Source of the DNA: BOG-994 sp049514215
Lineage (GTDB): Bacteria; Pseudomonadota; Gammaproteobacteria; Burkholderiales; Burkholderiaceae_D
Reading direction: 5' to 3'
Assembly: GCA_049514215.1 (NCBI GenBank)
Contig: JBEKVI010000018.1
Span: 1 to 64,000 of the forward strand
Length of the DNA: 64,000 nucleotides
A program made the translations under genes and the position numbers. The notes beneath the pieces are model-generated. The model saw only the letters and a program-made list of their open reading frames with translations, searched no databases and was not told the origin of the DNA. Of the stretch, positions 42,606-52,253 are shown in pieces; position 1 is the stretch's first letter, and each line of letters begins with the position of its first letter.

Positions 42606-43325
42606 CGATGTTTCTCCTCCGAAAGTGATGCGTAGATCATGTGAAGAAGAGCCTGGATCGTGAGTGACGGATCTTCACCCTGCACGAAGTCCGCTCCCGT
42701 CCCTGCTCTATTTCCCAAGCGTGCGATGCAGAGGGCGCCTGGGGTGATGTAGTGGCTAGATCATCTGCCCCGTCCGAGGACGGGCAAGCCAAGTGACGGG
42801 CAGCAGTCCAACTACAGCCCTTGATTGATTCGTCTGCGAAACGATGTCATGCGCTGGATACTAATAAATCGTGACAACTCTTACTCTCCGCCAGCGACCT
42901 ATATTGACCTCAGGCTTTTACCTGAAGCGGCAAATCTTGCTTGCCTCTGTTTGCGAACACGAGCGAACTTTGATCACCCTTGCGCACGGTGCGCGAATGA
43001 AGTTGCTGTTGGACAAGGGCGTAGCGTGGAGCCCGGGTGAGGCGATGCGCGACCTTAGGACGTGTGAGAAGTCGCTGATCGATCTTGAATCGTCAGTGCG
43101 GTTGATAAACCGTGTCCGCTTCACGCATGGGCAAACTTCGTTCGGGAAGTGATGCCAAGCCTCCACCCGGCCGCCGCACTGCGCTTTTGATGCGTCGCTG
43201 TACTTGGGGCGCAAGCCGCAGAACGCCATCACACTTCAACCCGAGGGGGCGGCAGCGAAGGAAGGGTCCCTTCACGGCGCCAGAGCCGACCCTAGCTTAG
43301 TCAAACACCGAATGATCAGATCATG
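42606..43325. other. Long stretch without recognisable genes
   Basis: About 720 bases between the lipoprotein and the DUF899 gene. Small open frames on both strands (up to about 100 codons) resemble nothing known and have no convincing ribosome binding sites. The part around 42830–42990 is less GC-rich than the rest. It must hold the promoter of the lipoprotein gene (left end). Confidence 0.35.
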
Positions 43326-44033
43326 CTATCGCGAGTACTCGTCATGCCGCCTGACCCAGGCTTGGGAGTACGGCAGCCCATCCTCGTTACGTCCATTGGG
43401 TGTGAGATCGATGTAATGGTAGGCTGCATTCATCATATCGAGTCCGCGCGCGTAACACGAGTAGGTGTGCATCACTGAGCCGTCATCGTCGCGATAAAAT
43501 ACGCTGATGCCCGGACGTTCCCCTCCGAAGGCTTCCCCACGACGATAGTTGTAGTAGGACTCGCCCTTTTCCCGTTCCTCTGAGGTCTCGCTCACCTGGT
43601 AGTCTTGGTTAAAATCGGTCCCTGCAGACGAGACCCAGTTGAAAGACCAACCCATCCGAGCCCTGTAAGCGGCCAGCTTTTCGTAGGGCGCTCGTGAGAC
43701 TGCGACAAACGCAATGTCACGCTGCTCAAGATGGACGAAAAATCCATCGAAGCCATCGGCCCAGAACGAGCAGCTGGGACATCCCGCGTTCCAGCTGGGG
43801 TCGAACATGAAATGCTGAACGATCAACTGATGTCGTCCGGCGAAGAGCGCCTCAAGAGTTTCCTTTCCGTTCGCGCCTTCGAATACGTAGTCCTTTTCGA
43901 CCCGCACCCAGGGTAGGGCGCGCCTCGCGCGAGCGAGTTGGTCGCGTGCCCGGGTGAATTCCTTTTCCTTCTCCAACAACTCCTGGCGTGCCCTGACCCA
44001 TTCGTCTTGCGAAACCAAATGATGTAGCGTCAT
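43326..44033 (-). CDS. DUF899 thioredoxin-like family protein
   Basis: A 235-residue cytoplasmic protein, starting at an ATG preceded by AAGAAAGGGA. DUF899 proteins have a thioredoxin-like fold; here the signature VEKDYVFEG, LIVQHFMFDPSWNAGCPSCSFWADGFDG (with a CPSC pair at the active-site-like position) and GISVFYRDDDGSVMHTYSCYARGLDMMNAAYHYIDLTPNGR are all intact. The function of the family is unknown, though a redox role is plausible. It stands alone. Confidence 0.92.
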   Translation of the reverse strand: MTLHHLVSQDEWVRARQELLEKEKEFTRARDQLARARRALPWVRVEKDYVFEGANGKETLEALFAGRHQLIVQHFMFDPSWNAGCPSCSFWADGFDGFFVHLEQRDIAFVAVSRAPYEKLAAYRARMGWSFNWVSSAGTDFNQDYQVSETSEEREKGESYYNYRRGEAFGGERPGISVFYRDDDGSVMHTYSCYARGLDMMNAAYHYIDLTPNGRNEDGLPYSQAWVRRHDEYSR

Positions 44034-44420
44034 GGGATTCCCTTTCTTGGAAGCGCGAGCATTTGATTGCAACGGGATGACGGTTTCTCGGGGATCGGTC
44101 CTGATTCGTTTTGCTTCGTCGACCTCGATGCCGGTGCTTACGGAGCACACGGCGCATCGTTCCTCGCGAGCTCCATGAATCGAATGTACGGCGGTCCAAT
44201 CGTCGGAGTCAACCGAACCCCAATTCATGGAAAGGGGCCGCGCCTGTGCTTTGCCTTGACGACGCGATGCGCATCGATTGGCCGATCAAGTCGCCCGCGC
44301 GCGCAGGCGATCCGCATTCCAGGCGCGGTACGCCAGGGGTCGGGGTCAGCAACGCATGTTAGAGCCGCCGTTTGCGACAGGGCTTTGGGCTCGTTTCCTG
44401 CCTAGGACCGAACCGGGAAC
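44034..44420. other. Gap upstream of DUF899
   Basis: About 390 bases of spacer between the DUF899 gene start and the stop of the GGDEF–EAL gene, both on the minus strand. No gene is recognisable in it. Confidence 0.3.
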
Positions 44421-47375
44421 CTACAGTTCGACCGACACGATGACGCCGGCTTCCGAGGCGAGCAGCCGTCCGACCTCGGTGGCCGACAACGGCTGGCCAA
44501 AAAGGTATCCCTGACCGCTATCGCAGCCCTGATCGATGAGGAACTCAGCCTGTTCCTCCGTCTCGATTCCTTCGGCGACCGAATCAAAGCGCAGGCTCTT
44601 GGCCAGAGTCAGAAGTGCGATGACGATCTGCCGGTCGGTGGCATCGTGCGAAATGCCTCGCACAAACGCCTGATCGATCTTCAAGGTATCGATCGGAAAA
44701 CGCTTGAGATAAGCTAGAGACGAGTATCCCGTGCCAAAGTCATCAATGGAGACGCGCACCCCGAGATCGCGCAGGCAGATGAGCTTGGCCTCGGTATCGG
44801 AGGCCGAGTGCATCAAAGCACCTTCGGTAATCTCTAGTTCGAGCGCATCCGCTGGAAGACCCGTGTCATCCAGGACTTTTTGGACCTGAGCTACGATGTT
44901 GCCATGACGGAATTGCACCGGGGACAAATTCACCGAGATGCGTCCCGGCAACAGACCCTGATCCAGCCACGCCTTCATCTGTGAACAGGCGGTGCGCAAG
45001 ACCCAATCCCCCAACGAGGCGATAAGCCCCGTTTCTTCCGCAAGCTCGATGAAATGCGCGGGGGCGACCAGGCCCCGCTCCGGATCGCGCCAGCGCACAA
45101 GTGCCTCAATCCCCTTCAAGCGGCGACTCTGCAGCGACATGAGGGGCTGGTAATGCAGAACGAACTCGTGGCGCTCAAGGGCGCGCCTTAACCGCGCTTC
45201 CAGCTCCAGTCTCGCCGAGGCGAACTTGGTCAACTCTTCCGTGAAGAAGCGAAATCTCCCACGTCCATCCTCTTTGGCCAGATAGAGGGCAGCGTCGGCG
45301 TTGCGGATCAATTCCTCCGGGCTTTGCCCGTCTCCCGGAAATAGGCTAATGCCGATGCTGGTACTGACAAAGATCTCATGCCCGCCATCGAGCTCGACGG
45401 GCTTTAAGACCTGCTCAATCAATGCACGCGCCACGTGTCCGACGTAGTCGGGCGAGGGTAGATCTTCTAGCAGAATCACGAACTCGTCGCCGCCCAATCG
45501 CGTGAGCGTGTCCGTCTCACGCAGTCGGGCCTTGAGTCGTTTGCTCACGGTTCGTAACACTTGGTCGCCTGCGGAATGGCCAAGACTGTCGTTGACCGTC
45601 TTAAACCGGTCCAGATCCAGAAACAGCACAGCGCCACCGACTGGCTGCCGATGCGAGCGGGCCAGGGCATGCTCGAGCCGAGTCTGTAGCATCAATCGGT
45701 TGGGCAGCCCCGTTAGCGGATCGTGCGTGGCCAGCTGCTCCAAGCGACTCTCGGTGGCTTTGAGCTGACTGATGTCGGTAAAGGTGCCCACGTAGCCAAC
45801 CGCCTTGCCCCCCTTGTCGTGAACGGTACTGATGGTGACCCACTTGGGGAGAACCTCCCCGCTCTTGCATCGACTCCAGATCTCACCCTGCCAGGATCCT
45901 GTTACGCGGATCACGTCCCACACCGACTCCAGAAAAGTCCGATCGTAGCGCTCGGATCGCATCAGACGCATGTTCTGGCCCAAGGCATCCGATTCGCTGT
46001 ATCCCGTAATCGCCGTAAACGCCGGGTTGACCGAGGTGATGGTGCCATCCAGATCGGTGACAATGACCCCTTCGCCCGTGTTTGCCAGCACCGCGGCTGC
46101 GTTACGCAGTGTGGCCTCGGTCCGCTTTCGCTCGGTCACGTCGGCCGCGAATCCATGCCAGACGATGCTGCCGTCGGCCTTCGCTCGCGGACGCGAACTC
46201 GCTTCAATCCAGCGTTCCCCTTTTTCGGGGTGCTGATACCGGAATTCGCCGCGCCAAGGAGACAGGTCGCGCGCCGAGCGCTCGATCTCGATGCGTAGCC
46301 ACACCCGGTCATCTTCGTGAACGCGCAACATGAAAGGGGCGCTGTCCATTCCCACTTCTTCGGGCGTCAGTCCCACCACGTCCACGATGGCCGGAGAGGC
46401 AAAAGGAAAGCAGGCCGATCCGTCGGCTCGGATTCGGAAGGAGAAGATGACGCCAGGCACGCTCGCCGAGACATCTTCCAGCTCGCGCATCGCCACCCCC
46501 AGCCTTCGGGCGATCCGTCGACCGTGCAGGTATAGACCGAGCGGGAGGCAAACGGCAAGGAAGATCGGCAACATCGCGATGGCGATGAGATAAGCACCCG
46601 GTCTTTTGGGCGTCCACCCCAGAGCACCGATCTCTTCCCCGAATTCGTCCTCCAAACCAACGGTGGCCGCGGCTCGTTCACCGGCCGGCATGAGGCGCAG
46701 ATTCGATATCAGCAGTTCATTGGTGATGGGCCGCAAGAAGTCCGAGTCGATGCGCTTTCCCGCGATGACGATGACCGAGCGCGGGCCGTGAGGCAGTGCC
46801 GCGCCGACATTGGGCTGGACCAGCGTCGCCGTCAGAACATAGTTCAGCGAATCCATTCGCGCAATGCCGCTGGCTTGGATCGGGGCCGATATGTCGCCTC
46901 CGCTCGCCTTAAACGGAGGCACGAAACTGCCTCTGCGTGCTTCTTGCTCGCGCACCGAGGCGATTAATGGCGTGCTGGCGGCCCTCAGTGGCTCAAAGTG
47001 GCCCGTACTGACCCGGTGGCCCTGCTCCATCCCGAACAGAACGCCCGCGTCTGCATCCAGTACATAGGTAAAGTCAAAGCGCAGCGTCTCACAGAAGTAG
47101 TCGCCGACATTGGTCGCCGCCCAAGCCTCGCTGAAATGATTATCGAGATTGATGATGGCCTCGTCCCAGTCCAGTTGACCGGGAAAGGCGGACTCCAAGC
47201 GCTGGATCTGTCCCTGGATGGCGTTGCGCACCTGCGCCTCTTCGCGTTGACGCGCAATATCGTCCACGAAGCCGGCCAGGCCCAAGAGACTACCGAAGAA
47301 AATGCAGACAGCAAGCCCGATGGCCACAACAAGATTGTGATCGACGGAGCTTAAAATCCGCGCACGCAAATTCAT
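44421..47375 (-). CDS. Membrane CHASE4–PAS–PAS–GGDEF–EAL c-di-GMP enzyme
   Basis: A 984-residue membrane protein. Helix 1 (~12–33) and helix 2 (~260–280) bracket a periplasmic CHASE4-like sensor domain. Two PAS domains follow. The GGDEF domain has RLGGDEF and, five residues upstream, an RETD inhibitory site. The EAL domain has GIEALVRW, SVNLSPVQF, EITEGAL, IDDFGTGYS, KIDQAFV and AEGIETEEQ. Both catalytic sites therefore look intact, so it could make or break c-di-GMP. I chose the ATG at 47375 because the signal-anchor begins just after it; a longer frame reaches 47504. It is independent of the 7–11 kb c-di-GMP pair. Confidence 0.93.
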   Translation of the reverse strand: MNLRARILSSVDHNLVVAIGLAVCIFFGSLLGLAGFVDDIARQREEAQVRNAIQGQIQRLESAFPGQLDWDEAIINLDNHFSEAWAATNVGDYFCETLRFDFTYVLDADAGVLFGMEQGHRVSTGHFEPLRAASTPLIASVREQEARRGSFVPPFKASGGDISAPIQASGIARMDSLNYVLTATLVQPNVGAALPHGPRSVIVIAGKRIDSDFLRPITNELLISNLRLMPAGERAAATVGLEDEFGEEIGALGWTPKRPGAYLIAIAMLPIFLAVCLPLGLYLHGRRIARRLGVAMRELEDVSASVPGVIFSFRIRADGSACFPFASPAIVDVVGLTPEEVGMDSAPFMLRVHEDDRVWLRIEIERSARDLSPWRGEFRYQHPEKGERWIEASSRPRAKADGSIVWHGFAADVTERKRTEATLRNAAAVLANTGEGVIVTDLDGTITSVNPAFTAITGYSESDALGQNMRLMRSERYDRTFLESVWDVIRVTGSWQGEIWSRCKSGEVLPKWVTISTVHDKGGKAVGYVGTFTDISQLKATESRLEQLATHDPLTGLPNRLMLQTRLEHALARSHRQPVGGAVLFLDLDRFKTVNDSLGHSAGDQVLRTVSKRLKARLRETDTLTRLGGDEFVILLEDLPSPDYVGHVARALIEQVLKPVELDGGHEIFVSTSIGISLFPGDGQSPEELIRNADAALYLAKEDGRGRFRFFTEELTKFASARLELEARLRRALERHEFVLHYQPLMSLQSRRLKGIEALVRWRDPERGLVAPAHFIELAEETGLIASLGDWVLRTACSQMKAWLDQGLLPGRISVNLSPVQFRHGNIVAQVQKVLDDTGLPADALELEITEGALMHSASDTEAKLICLRDLGVRVSIDDFGTGYSSLAYLKRFPIDTLKIDQAFVRGISHDATDRQIVIALLTLAKSLRFDSVAEGIETEEQAEFLIDQGCDSGQGYLFGQPLSATEVGRLLASEAGVIVSVEL

Positions 47376-47767
47376 CCTGACGAGATTCCCAAATGACGAT
47401 AAGGGCTTAACGGCCGCAACGCGAAAAAGAGGATACCTGCATGTCGCCGCAATTACTCGAAATCCTTTACGGGTCGAGCCTGGGGAATGCGCACTCTGTA
47501 GCATGCCACCGACACGCCCTTTGTTCTTGACACTTACGGCAGCGACGCGGGCGCGCCTGGGGGAAAGTGGATGGCTTCCTGGCGACAGTCAGGCGTTTAG
47601 AAAATCAAAAAGAAACGCGCAAGGAATGCGCCGCGCGCGGAACCGTCGCGCAGAGAGCGAGTCCATGGCGCAGATGAGCCAGTTGCTATCGTGTAGGAGA
47701 TGAATTGCACCACGCAAAGGCCGGTGCGAGGTTCAGCGCTCGACTCGCACGGCGAGGAGAACCGCCC
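47376..47767. other. Gap without recognisable gene
   Basis: About 390 bases upstream of the GGDEF–EAL gene, containing its promoter region. I see nothing else that is recognisable. Confidence 0.3.
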
Positions 47768-48187
47768 CTAGGTCGCCGCGTCGTGCAGCCAGCTGCGGCC
47801 TTCTTCGGTGATTGCCAGCGCTCCGAAGCGACTGTCCCCAGCGCGGCTTTGGGCACGCGCCAGTCCGCGTTCGACGAGCCATTGCGCCACTTCGATGGGA
47901 ATCGGCACTTCCTCGCGACCGTCGGACAAGGCCGTCAGCGCGTCGAGAAAGCGCTGATCGGTGAGGTTGTACTCTTTACGTAGTTCATTTGCAGCCGGCA
48001 GCAGGCAAGTCATGCACGCATGTCGCCCCTCGCCCCGCGCCGGCGAGACGTTCCAATTGCAGCCGGTTGCGTCGGGATCGTGCGAATAGATTTCTCCGAA
48101 CTCGCAACCCTGACAGTCCTCGCACAATTCTGCTGCCTCGCGGATCATGTCTTGCAGTTCAGACTTGGTCTTGATTTCTCGCACCAT
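47768..48187 (-). CDS. Small cysteine-rich protein of unknown function
   Basis: A 139-residue soluble protein. Six or more cysteines cluster in the first half (LCEDCQGCEFGEI, GCNWNVSPA, HACMTCLL), giving a zinc-ribbon-like or Fe-S-like pattern of CxxCxxC and CxxC type. The C-terminal half looks like a small winged-helix-type domain (LTDQRFLDALTALSDGREEVPIPIEVAQWLVERGLARAQSRAGDSRFGALAITEEGRSWL). I chose the ATG at 48187; a GTG three bases upstream is equally possible. I cannot name a family. Possible roles are metal binding or DNA binding. Confidence 0.6.
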   Translation of the reverse strand: MVREIKTKSELQDMIREAAELCEDCQGCEFGEIYSHDPDATGCNWNVSPARGEGRHACMTCLLPAANELRKEYNLTDQRFLDALTALSDGREEVPIPIEVAQWLVERGLARAQSRAGDSRFGALAITEEGRSWLHDAAT

Positions 48188-48415
48188 CACGCCCCACGCA
48201 GTTCGGATGATCGAAATCCTACGCGATTGCTAGCGGAACGGGCGAGAAACAACCGTTCAAATGGGGCAACGGCCAGGAACCGTGGGTGCCTTGCAACAGT
48301 TCGTACGCCTAGCGAGCGCTCGGGGCGTGACTTAACAGGGCTAGAATTTGCGGTCGGCTTCCGGTTCTGGACAGTCCGGGTCGATTCGGCCGTCGTGCAA
48401 AAAGCGGCGATGCGG

Positions 48416-49384
48416 TTAGTGCTTTTGTACCAACTCGGCAAATCGCCGCAAATCGATGTTGCCGCCGGACACGAGTATGCCCACCCTCTGGCCGGCGATC
48501 GGCACGAGGCGCTCCAACGCGGCAGCGATAGCAAGGCATCCGGTCGGCTCAACCACAATCTTCATCCGGCTTGCCACGAAGGCCATGGCATCGATGAGCT
48601 GCGCATCAGACACCGTGACGATGTCATGCACCAACGAGCGAATCACGGGAAAGGTCAAGCGACCCAGGTGCTGGGTCTGGGCCCCATCAGCGATGGTGTT
48701 AGGCGTGTCGATATGGACGATCGTGCCCTTGCGAAAGCTTTGCTGACCGTCGTTGCCGGCCTCGGGTTCGACGCCAATCACGCGGCACTCCGTATTCAGG
48801 CCTTTTGCTGCGACCGCGCATCCCGACAATAAACCGCCGCCCCCGAGGCAGACCAGGAGCACGTCCAAAGGCCCCGCATCTTCGATCAACTCTTTGGCCG
48901 CCGTTCCCTGACCGGCCATCACGTGCGGGTGGTCATAGGGTGGGATCAAGGTCATGCCGCGGGCGTGCGCGAGCTCGCGCGCGATCGCCTCCCGGTCCTC
49001 GGTATAGCGATCGTAGCTCACAATCTCCGCGCCGTAGCCTAGTGTCGCTTCGCGCTTGATCTGGGGCGCATCTTCGGGCATGACGATCGTCGCCCGAACT
49101 CCTAAAAGTGATGCGGCGAGTGCCACACCTTGCGCGTGATTCCCCGAAGAAAATGCGATCACCCCTCCAGCACGCTGTTCGGCGCTGAACTGGGCGATGG
49201 CGTTATAGGCTCCTCGAAATTTGAAGGCACCCATGCGCTGGAAGTTCTCGCACTTGAAAAAAAGTTGGGCACCAGCACGCGCATCAGCGGTCCTCGATCG
49301 CAACACGGGAGTGCGGTGCGCTACACCCTCGAGCCTTTCGTGCGCCCGCACGACGTCGGAGTACGCAATAGCGAGGTCTGTCAT
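48416..49384 (-). CDS. PLP-dependent threonine/serine dehydratase-type enzyme
   Basis: A 322-residue fold-type II PLP enzyme, biodegradative threonine-dehydratase-like in lacking an ACT regulatory domain. The PLP lysine is in RMGAFKFRGAYNA, the SSGNHAQG loop binds the substrate carboxylate, and the glycine-rich phosphate cup is LLVCLGGGGLLSG. It should deaminate threonine or serine to 2-oxo acid and ammonia; hydroxyaspartate ammonia-lyase activity is also possible. It overlaps the stop of eutC (ATGA), so all three genes are co-translated. That is an uncommon partner for EutBC. Confidence 0.93.
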   Translation of the reverse strand: MTDLAIAYSDVVRAHERLEGVAHRTPVLRSRTADARAGAQLFFKCENFQRMGAFKFRGAYNAIAQFSAEQRAGGVIAFSSGNHAQGVALAASLLGVRATIVMPEDAPQIKREATLGYGAEIVSYDRYTEDREAIARELAHARGMTLIPPYDHPHVMAGQGTAAKELIEDAGPLDVLLVCLGGGGLLSGCAVAAKGLNTECRVIGVEPEAGNDGQQSFRKGTIVHIDTPNTIADGAQTQHLGRLTFPVIRSLVHDIVTVSDAQLIDAMAFVASRMKIVVEPTGCLAIAAALERLVPIAGQRVGILVSGGNIDLRRFAELVQKH

Positions 49385-50229
49385 GCTTCACTTTCCTTTG
49401 TGGCATCACGCACGGGAAGCGCCTCGTCGAGAAGGCGCGGCAAAGGAAGAGGATGGCTCAAAGCGCGACCGTCTCCGGGCAGTTCTCCAATCGAATCGCT
49501 CTCGTCCTTTAAAACCACGCCGGTCGCGCCCAAATGCTGGCCCGCGCGAAGCAGAAATTCGAGCTTGCGCGCCGCATGCGCATAGGAAAGTCCCTGGGGA
49601 CGTACGTTGGAGATGCAGTTACGCTCCGCGTCTTGTCGTCCCACATGTGGCTCATAGGTCAAATAGATTCCGAGGCTATCCGGAGAACTCAGACCGGGCC
49701 TCTCGCCAATGAGCACGACCACAAATCGCGCATGCCAAAGCGCGCCGATCTCATCTCCCAGGGCAACCCTGGCCTGTCGCGCGATGACCAAGGGCGCGAC
49801 GCTAAAATCGGCCACGCGCGGAAGAGCTTCTTCGAGTAGGGGTAGCGCATGCCGTTCGATGGCCAAGGCGGACAGACCGTCGGACAGGACAAAGACGATC
49901 CCCGGGAATCCAAGCGAGTTCCGCTGCTCGAGCAACGTGCGGCTCGCCTCTGAAAGCCTGCGCCCGAAATCCGGGCGGCGCAGATAAGTCGGGCGATCCG
50001 TCGCTGCACTTTCCACTTCCACGATGGGCCGCTCCAGTGCGACAAGGCGCTCCTTAAGTACCGTCACGTCCAATTCCCGGTGCACTGCATCGCGCGCGGC
50101 GGCGTGTGCGACACCAAAGTCGAGCAACGCTTCGGTAGGTAAGCTGTCGCCAGTTCGTCCGAGCGCGATGCGCGCCGGCGTGAGCCTGCGAAGACGCTCC
50201 CAAGGGTCGGTCAGAACGATCGGGCTCAC
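49381..50229 (-). CDS. eutC: Ethanolamine ammonia-lyase small subunit
   Basis: EutC, 282 residues, pairs with EutB to deaminate ethanolamine to acetaldehyde and ammonia using adenosylcobalamin. Family signals are TPARIALGRTGDSLPTEALLDFGVAHAAARDAVH, RPDFGRRLSE, FVLSDGLSALAIERHA, VLIGERPGLSSPDSLGIYLTYEP and ERNCISNVRPQGLSY. The GTG start at 50229 overlaps the eutB stop (GTGA) with a GGGAG site 8 bases upstream; an ATG at 50244 is the alternative. The downstream dehydratase overlaps its stop codon. Confidence 0.95.
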   Translation of the reverse strand: MSPIVLTDPWERLRRLTPARIALGRTGDSLPTEALLDFGVAHAAARDAVHRELDVTVLKERLVALERPIVEVESAATDRPTYLRRPDFGRRLSEASRTLLEQRNSLGFPGIVFVLSDGLSALAIERHALPLLEEALPRVADFSVAPLVIARQARVALGDEIGALWHARFVVVLIGERPGLSSPDSLGIYLTYEPHVGRQDAERNCISNVRPQGLSYAHAARKLEFLLRAGQHLGATGVVLKDESDSIGELPGDGRALSHPLPLPRLLDEALPVRDATKESEA

Positions 50230-51620
50230 GAGCCCAGCTCCCATTGTGCGGCGTGCGCGAGGAGCCTTTCCTCGGCTCGACCTACGCGCAGCTCGCGCTC
50301 TGGATCCAGGATTTCCATGCGGATAAGCCACTCCTCGAACTCGGGCGCACAGCGCAGTTTCAGCACGCGCCGCAGGTAGAGCGCATCATGAAAAGAGGTG
50401 CTCTGATAATTGAGCATCACGTCGTCCGCACCCGGCACACCCATGACAAAGTTGATTCCGGCCACACCCAAAAGCGTCAGAAGGTTGTCCATATCGTCCT
50501 GATCCGCTTGGGCGTGATTGGTGTAGCAAACGTCACAGCCCATGGGAACGCCCAAGAGCTTTCCACAGAAGTGATCCTCAAGGCCCGCCCGAAGGATCTG
50601 CTTGCCGTCATAGAGGTACTCGGGTCCGATAAAGCCTACGACCGTATTCGTGAGCAGCGGGTCGAAGGCGCGCGCAACACCGTACGCCCTGGCCTCACAG
50701 GTTTGCTGGTCAAGGCCATGGTGCGCGTGCGAGGACAGTGCACTTCCCTGCCCGGTCTCGAAATACATGAGATTCGAGCCGAGCGTCCCCCGTCCTTGAG
50801 CCAAGGCCGCGTCGCGCGCTTCGGCGAGCAGTGAAAGATTGATTCCGAAAGAGCGATTCGCGGCCTCGGTCCCGGCGATCGACTGGAAAACCAGATCTAC
50901 TGGCGCTCTTCGCTCAATGGCCTTAAGCGTCATCGTGACGTGGGTCAGAATGCAGGTCTGTGTCGGGATGTCAAACTGGCCTCGCAGTTCATCGAGCACG
51001 CGCAAGAGGTTGAGAATTCCTTCGAGGCTATCGCCCGCCGGATTGACGCCGATCACGGCATCGCCGCAACCGTACATGAGGCCGTCGAGGATCGACGCCG
51101 CAATGCCGCGCGGGTCGTCGATCGGGTGATTGGGTTGAAGCCGCACCGCAAGCCGCCCGGAAAGTCCCAAAGTATTGCGAAAACGCGTCACGACGCGACA
51201 CTTCTGCGCAACCCGAATGAGATCCTGGTTGCGCATCAGTTTGGAGACTGCCGCGGCCATCTCGGGTGTGATACCAAAAGCCAGTTCGCCAAGACGCTCA
51301 GTGCTCGCTTCAGGGCTTAACAGCCAATTGCGAAACTCGCCGACCTTCAGATGGGCGATCGCCCCGAAGGCGGCGCGATCGTGACCGTCGATGATGAGCC
51401 GGGTGACTTCGTCTTGTTCATAAGGGATCAGCGCTTCGCTCAGAAAACGTTCCAGTGGCACGTCGGCGAGCGCCAGGCGTGCAGCCATGCGCTCCTGCTC
51501 CGAGTCGGCGGCAAGTCCCGCCAGCTCGTCACCCGATCGAGCCGGGCTCGCCTTGGCGAGAAGCGCCTTCAGATCGGGGAAGCGATAGACGATGTGGTCT
51601 AGGGTGTGCGCGTATCCCAT
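50226..51620 (-). CDS. eutB: Ethanolamine ammonia-lyase large subunit
   Basis: EutB, 464 residues, the TIM-barrel catalytic subunit. It starts at MGYAHTLDHIVYRFPDLKALLAKA; longer frames upstream are not credible. Conserved segments include VKAL…KLMRNQDLI, RFRNTLGLSGRLAVRLQPNHPIDDPRGIAASILDGLMYGCGDAVIGVNPAGDS, QTCILTHVTMTLKAIERRAPVDLVFQSIAGTEAANRSFGINL, LMYFETGQGSALSSHAHHGLDQQTCEARAYGVAR and LLGVAGINFVMGVPGADDVMLNYQSTSFHDAL. No reactivase (eutA), aldehyde dehydrogenase, permease or microcompartment genes are nearby. Confidence 0.96.
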   Translation of the reverse strand: MGYAHTLDHIVYRFPDLKALLAKASPARSGDELAGLAADSEQERMAARLALADVPLERFLSEALIPYEQDEVTRLIIDGHDRAAFGAIAHLKVGEFRNWLLSPEASTERLGELAFGITPEMAAAVSKLMRNQDLIRVAQKCRVVTRFRNTLGLSGRLAVRLQPNHPIDDPRGIAASILDGLMYGCGDAVIGVNPAGDSLEGILNLLRVLDELRGQFDIPTQTCILTHVTMTLKAIERRAPVDLVFQSIAGTEAANRSFGINLSLLAEARDAALAQGRGTLGSNLMYFETGQGSALSSHAHHGLDQQTCEARAYGVARAFDPLLTNTVVGFIGPEYLYDGKQILRAGLEDHFCGKLLGVPMGCDVCYTNHAQADQDDMDNLLTLLGVAGINFVMGVPGADDVMLNYQSTSFHDALYLRRVLKLRCAPEFEEWLIRMEILDPERELRVGRAEERLLAHAAQWELGS

Positions 51621-51904
51621 GATGCGTAAAGAGTCGAAGTCACGCACATGATACCGACTCCAGGCGCAAAGACCCGCCTGAAGCTGCCTTCGTGGAGCGA
51701 ACCCGAGCTGCCGTCTAGAGCCCGGCAACGGGGAGGCCAGTCAGAGGAAAAAACGCGACTGGCGACAAGGGCGTAGGGATTCGGTCTCGTATTGCCGGCC
51801 CGGCTGTTCCGAGAACCGATTAGAATGGAGATCGGAACCGGGTGCCCTTGCGAGTCGCGCCTTGGAGAGCGTCCCCGCTGATGACCCAGTCTTGACTCTC
51901 GATC

Positions 51905-52228
51905 ATGGACGAAGAATCGATTCGCAGGACTCTTCAGAGGGATTTAGAAACCGGCCTGCTGCAATCCGCACCAAGCTGGGGGAAGCCTCTTCGGATCTCG
52001 GACGGATTCATGGAGACTCCTCAGGAATTGCGGCTAGGCTACAAGATCCTAAAGGATGCAGGCCTGGTGCCACCGGAAGTAGAAGCCTTCCAAAGGCTGG
52101 CTCGCCTACGGGAGGAACTGTCAGCGGCAGCCGATGCTCCAGCGTCTGTTTCACTCAGAAAAGAGATCGCTGCGCTGGAACAGCACCTGTCGATTCTGCG
52201 CGAGAGATTCGGGTCGCAGGCCCGATGA
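51905..52228 (+). CDS. DUF1992 protein (DnaJ-homologue C28-type domain)
   Basis: A 107-residue protein. The DUF1992 pattern is clear: a G/P turn (SWGKPLRISDGF) followed by PQELRLGYKILKDAGLVPPEVEAFQRLARL, then a coiled-coil-like helix (RKEIAALEQHLSILRERF). The family is found as a stand-alone protein in bacteria and at the C-terminus of DNAJC28 in animals; its function is unknown. No J-domain is present. It is convergent with a small minus-strand frame. Confidence 0.85.
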   Translation: MDEESIRRTLQRDLETGLLQSAPSWGKPLRISDGFMETPQELRLGYKILKDAGLVPPEVEAFQRLARLREELSAAADAPASVSLRKEIAALEQHLSILRERFGSQAR

Positions 52229-52253
52229 AATTGAAGTGGCCCTGCTTGGCCAC

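Noticed and set aside
42871..43152. 93-codon plus-strand frame in the 42.6–43.3 kb gap
   Set aside because: No recognisable motif, no ribosome binding site; too weak to call.
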